NCBI GenBank assembly: GCA_016931855.1
Contig: JAFGDZ010000077.1
Span: 45,326-109,325, forward strand
Length of the DNA: 64,000 nucleotides
From: Bacteroidales bacterium
GTDB lineage: Bacteria; Bacteroidota; Bacteroidia; Bacteroidales; Tenuifilaceae
Reading direction: 5' to 3'
Shown here one piece after another: positions 61,935-64,000 of this stretch; within the stretch, counting starts at the first letter, position 1, and each line of letters opens with the position of its first letter. A model generated the notes under the pieces. It had not been told where the DNA came from and ran no database searches. It saw nothing but the letters and a program-made list of their open reading frames with translations. Both the position numbers and the translations under genes were made by a program.

Positions 61935-63907
61935 ATGAGCAAGAACGGACATAACGGTAAAATCCTGTGGATAGATTTAACCACACAAACTACCGTGGAA
62001 CAGGTAATACCTGATTCTGATTATCAGAATTTTTTGGGCGGATATGGCTTAGCGTCCAAGATTATTTTCGAGAACCAAGCAGCAAAGCTACCCGCTTTGC
62101 ATCCCGATAACATAATGGCCATTACCAGCGGATTGCTTACCAATGGGCGCGCTGTTTTTAATGGGCGTTGGATGATTGCAGGGAAAAGCCCTCTAACAGG
62201 AACATGGGGTGATGCCAATTGTGGCGGCGATTTTGCGCCAGCCATTAAAGCCTCTGGGTACGATGGATTCTACATAAAGGGAAAAGCTAGTGAGCCCGTT
62301 TACGTTTTAATAAGCAATGGTAGCGTCACCTTTCGTTCGGCAAAGGAGCTGTGGGGCATTAAGGATGCGGTTGAGACAGAGGCCTTTCTAAAGCAGGTTC
62401 ATGGCGAGGAGTGTAAAGTTGTGGAATTGGCTCTGGAGGCGAGAACCTCTCCTTAATATCGGGCGTGGTTAATGCTAAGGGCAGACTAGCAGGCCGTAGC
62501 GGATTTGGGGCTCTTATGGGCTCTAAAAACCTTAAAGCCGTTTGTGCTACAGGCTCAACCGAGGTTGATGTTCACGATGCCGATGCTGTTTGGCAAAGCA
62601 CCACAAAGCTCCTTATCGATTTAGTTGAGAACCTGAACGACTTTGGAAAGGTGATGAAGAACAGCGGTACAGCGGGTACGCTTACCGATTCGGCTCAAAG
62701 TGGTGATGCTCCCGTTAAGAATTGGCAGGGAGTAGGCTCCGAGGATTTCCCTCCAGAAATGTCGAATAAAATTAACGGCTTTGAAATTACTAAGTACGAG
62801 GTGGGTAAGTACGCCTGCTACGGATGCCCGTTTGGTTGCGGGGGATTATGCCATATCCCTGGTAAGGAGTTGCTAAAGGAGACCCATCGGCCCGAGTACG
62901 AAACCCTTTGTGGCTTTGGCGTTCAGCTGCTTAACGATGATATGGAGAGCATTTTTGTGGCCAATGAGCTGTGCAATAGGGCAGGTGTTGATACAATTAG
63001 CTGTGCAACAACCGTAAACTGGGCGTTTGAGGCTTACGATCGTGGGTTTATCACCAAGGAGACTACTGGTGGCCTTGAGCTAACCTGGGGAAACGCCAAG
63101 GCGTTGGTTCAGCTTGTTGAGCAAATGGTTAGTAACAAGGGCTTTGGAGCAATGCTTAAAGATGGGCTTAAGCAGGCGCTGATAAATTTGAACCTACCAG
63201 AGAGTGAGTTTGCTGCAATGCATGTGCATGGACAAGAGCTCCCAATGCACGACTCTAGGTTTAAGGATGGTGGTATTGGCCTTGGTATTGGCTACGAGGT
63301 TGAACCAACTCCAGGGCGGCATACTAGCACTTTCTCTGGCATTGATGAGTATTTAGAGGCAGAGCAGAAAATAGAGGCTCAGCATAAAACGCTCAATAAG
63401 TTCTACGGTAAGCTAAAGTTCCAGTCTAAGTACAAACTTTCCGACCAAGCCGCCACTTCCGAGATTGGCGAGTCCCTTAAAAATGCAAGCTGCGCCGAGG
63501 ATATTATTAATGCACTGGGGTTATGTAATTTTGGGTTTTACTTGGGGCCAATGGTTCCCTTTGTAGATTGGATTAACTCAACCGCTGCAATGAACTTAAG
63601 CTTAGCCGACTGTCTGCTTATTGGTCAGCGAATTAAAACGGTGAGGCACTCGTTTAATATAAGGGAGGGGGTAGATGTGGCCTCCATCCGAATGCCCGAG
63701 AGAGCCAGAGGTAATCCGCCTTTAAAAACTGGACCAAATGCCTATAGTCCCAATGTGCTAATGTGGGATGGAGCTAAAGCAGAGTACTTCAAGTCGATGG
63801 GTTGGGATGCTAGTACGGCCAAACCTCTTGCGGAAACGCTGGACTATTTAGGACTTGATTTTGTAAAGCAGCAGCTTTACTCTCATAAGCAAACCGCTAC
63901 TATTTAG
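61935..63907 (+). pseudogene. aor: Aldehyde ferredoxin oxidoreductase (tungsten/molybdopterin), frameshifted
   Basis: Two frames encode one AOR-family protein. The first (ATG 61935 to a stop at 62456) has GGYGLASKIIFE, GKSPLTGTWGDANCGGDF and ASGYDGFYIKGKA, the pterin-binding half. The second (in another frame, conserved from about 62435 to 63907) has GRSGFGALMGSKNLKAV, the cluster cysteines in CYGCPFGC and INALGLCNFGF. The break falls between GCT (62430-62432) and GGAGGCGAG (62435): the conserved IGP of the expected A-IGPGGENL is missing, so 7 or 10 bases appear lost. The intact enzyme oxidises aldehydes to acids with ferredoxin. Asn stands where the metal-site motif usually has Asp (DxxGxC). 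A sequencing or assembly error is possible. Confidence 0.85.
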
Positions 63908-63962
63908 CTTGCTAACACTAGCATCCGAAAGTACGAAATTTAAAAATGCCCTCAGAATCCCC

Positions 63963-63970
63963 TATTTTTG
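63963..63970 (+). promoter_or_regulatory. -7 element for a gene beyond the window
   Basis: TATTTTTG fits TAnnTTTG and an ATG at 63995-63997 could start the next gene, of which only two codons are visible. Confidence 0.35.
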
Positions 63971-64000
63971 AGTTCGAGAAAAAACTTTAAAATTATGGGA

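Noticed and set aside
62430..62465. Programmed ribosomal frameshift in the AOR gene
   Set aside because: There is no slippery run at the junction, and conserved residues (IGP) are missing altogether, which a shift in reading would not explain.

Overview
This window looks like chromosomal DNA of an anaerobic or fermentative member of the Bacteroidota, probably order Bacteroidales. Seen directly: two giant secreted proteins ending in type IX secretion (T9SS) type A sorting domains, a TonB-dependent receptor with a carboxypeptidase-like N-terminal domain, a Reg_prop/Y_Y_Y sensor, many lipoproteins, and promoters that fit the Bacteroidota pattern TTG-N19..21-TAnnTTTG. Glycyl radical enzymes and a tungsten-type aldehyde oxidoreductase suggest anaerobic life. 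Genus cannot be fixed from the sequence alone. No rRNA, tRNA, CRISPR array or intact insertion sequence was seen; the one clear RNA gene is the SRP RNA.

Layout. 1-2.8 kb (minus): nuoF (cut by the window edge), nuoE and a family 2 glycosyltransferase. 3.0-13.9 kb: two T9SS cargo proteins of 1536 and 1942 residues, then two tiny paralogous lipoproteins. 14.5-22.7 kb: dinB, a candidate small RNA, bcp-recA, an intergenic hairpin cluster, an AbgT-type transporter, a tandem double adenylate kinase, yjdM and two small minus-strand genes. 23-32.4 kb: SulP transporter, S9 peptidase lipoprotein, a SpoIIE-type sensor phosphatase, pruA. 32.7-40.8 kb: an oxyanion locus (ModE-like regulator, TiaS-like protein, membrane protein, lipoprotein, TonB receptor, WtpA, WtpB, WtpC). 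40.8-42.6 kb: an AT-rich minus-strand patch with a ParDE toxin-antitoxin pair. 43-55.4 kb: mostly housekeeping genes (DEAD-box helicase, transaldolase-like, YciO/Sua5, mobA, GAPDH, acyl-CoA reductase, ABC permease, miaA, SRP RNA, glycosyltransferase, nitroreductase). 55.5-63.9 kb: Omp85-type barrel, glycyl radical activase plus a divergent glycyl radical enzyme, a HAD lipoprotein, and an aldehyde ferredoxin oxidoreductase gene broken by a frameshift.

How the genes may work together. The 32.7-40.8 kb locus reads as a complete envelope-spanning route for tungstate or molybdate: surface lipoprotein and TonB receptor at the outer membrane, WtpA in the periplasm, WtpBC in the inner membrane, with a ModE-type repressor as first gene. 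MobA at 46.2 kb uses the metal cofactor, and the broken aldehyde oxidoreductase at 62 kb is the kind of tungsten enzyme such uptake would feed. The glycyl radical enzyme has unusual signature residues, and its promoter carries a 26-bp palindrome.

Intergenic DNA is unusual: an array of eleven 14-bp units lies inside the wtp operon and contains the likely TTG start of wtpB; a hairpin-bearing repeat occurs at least three times (1.7, 46.9, 50.1 kb); and several hairpins are clustered at 17.9 kb.
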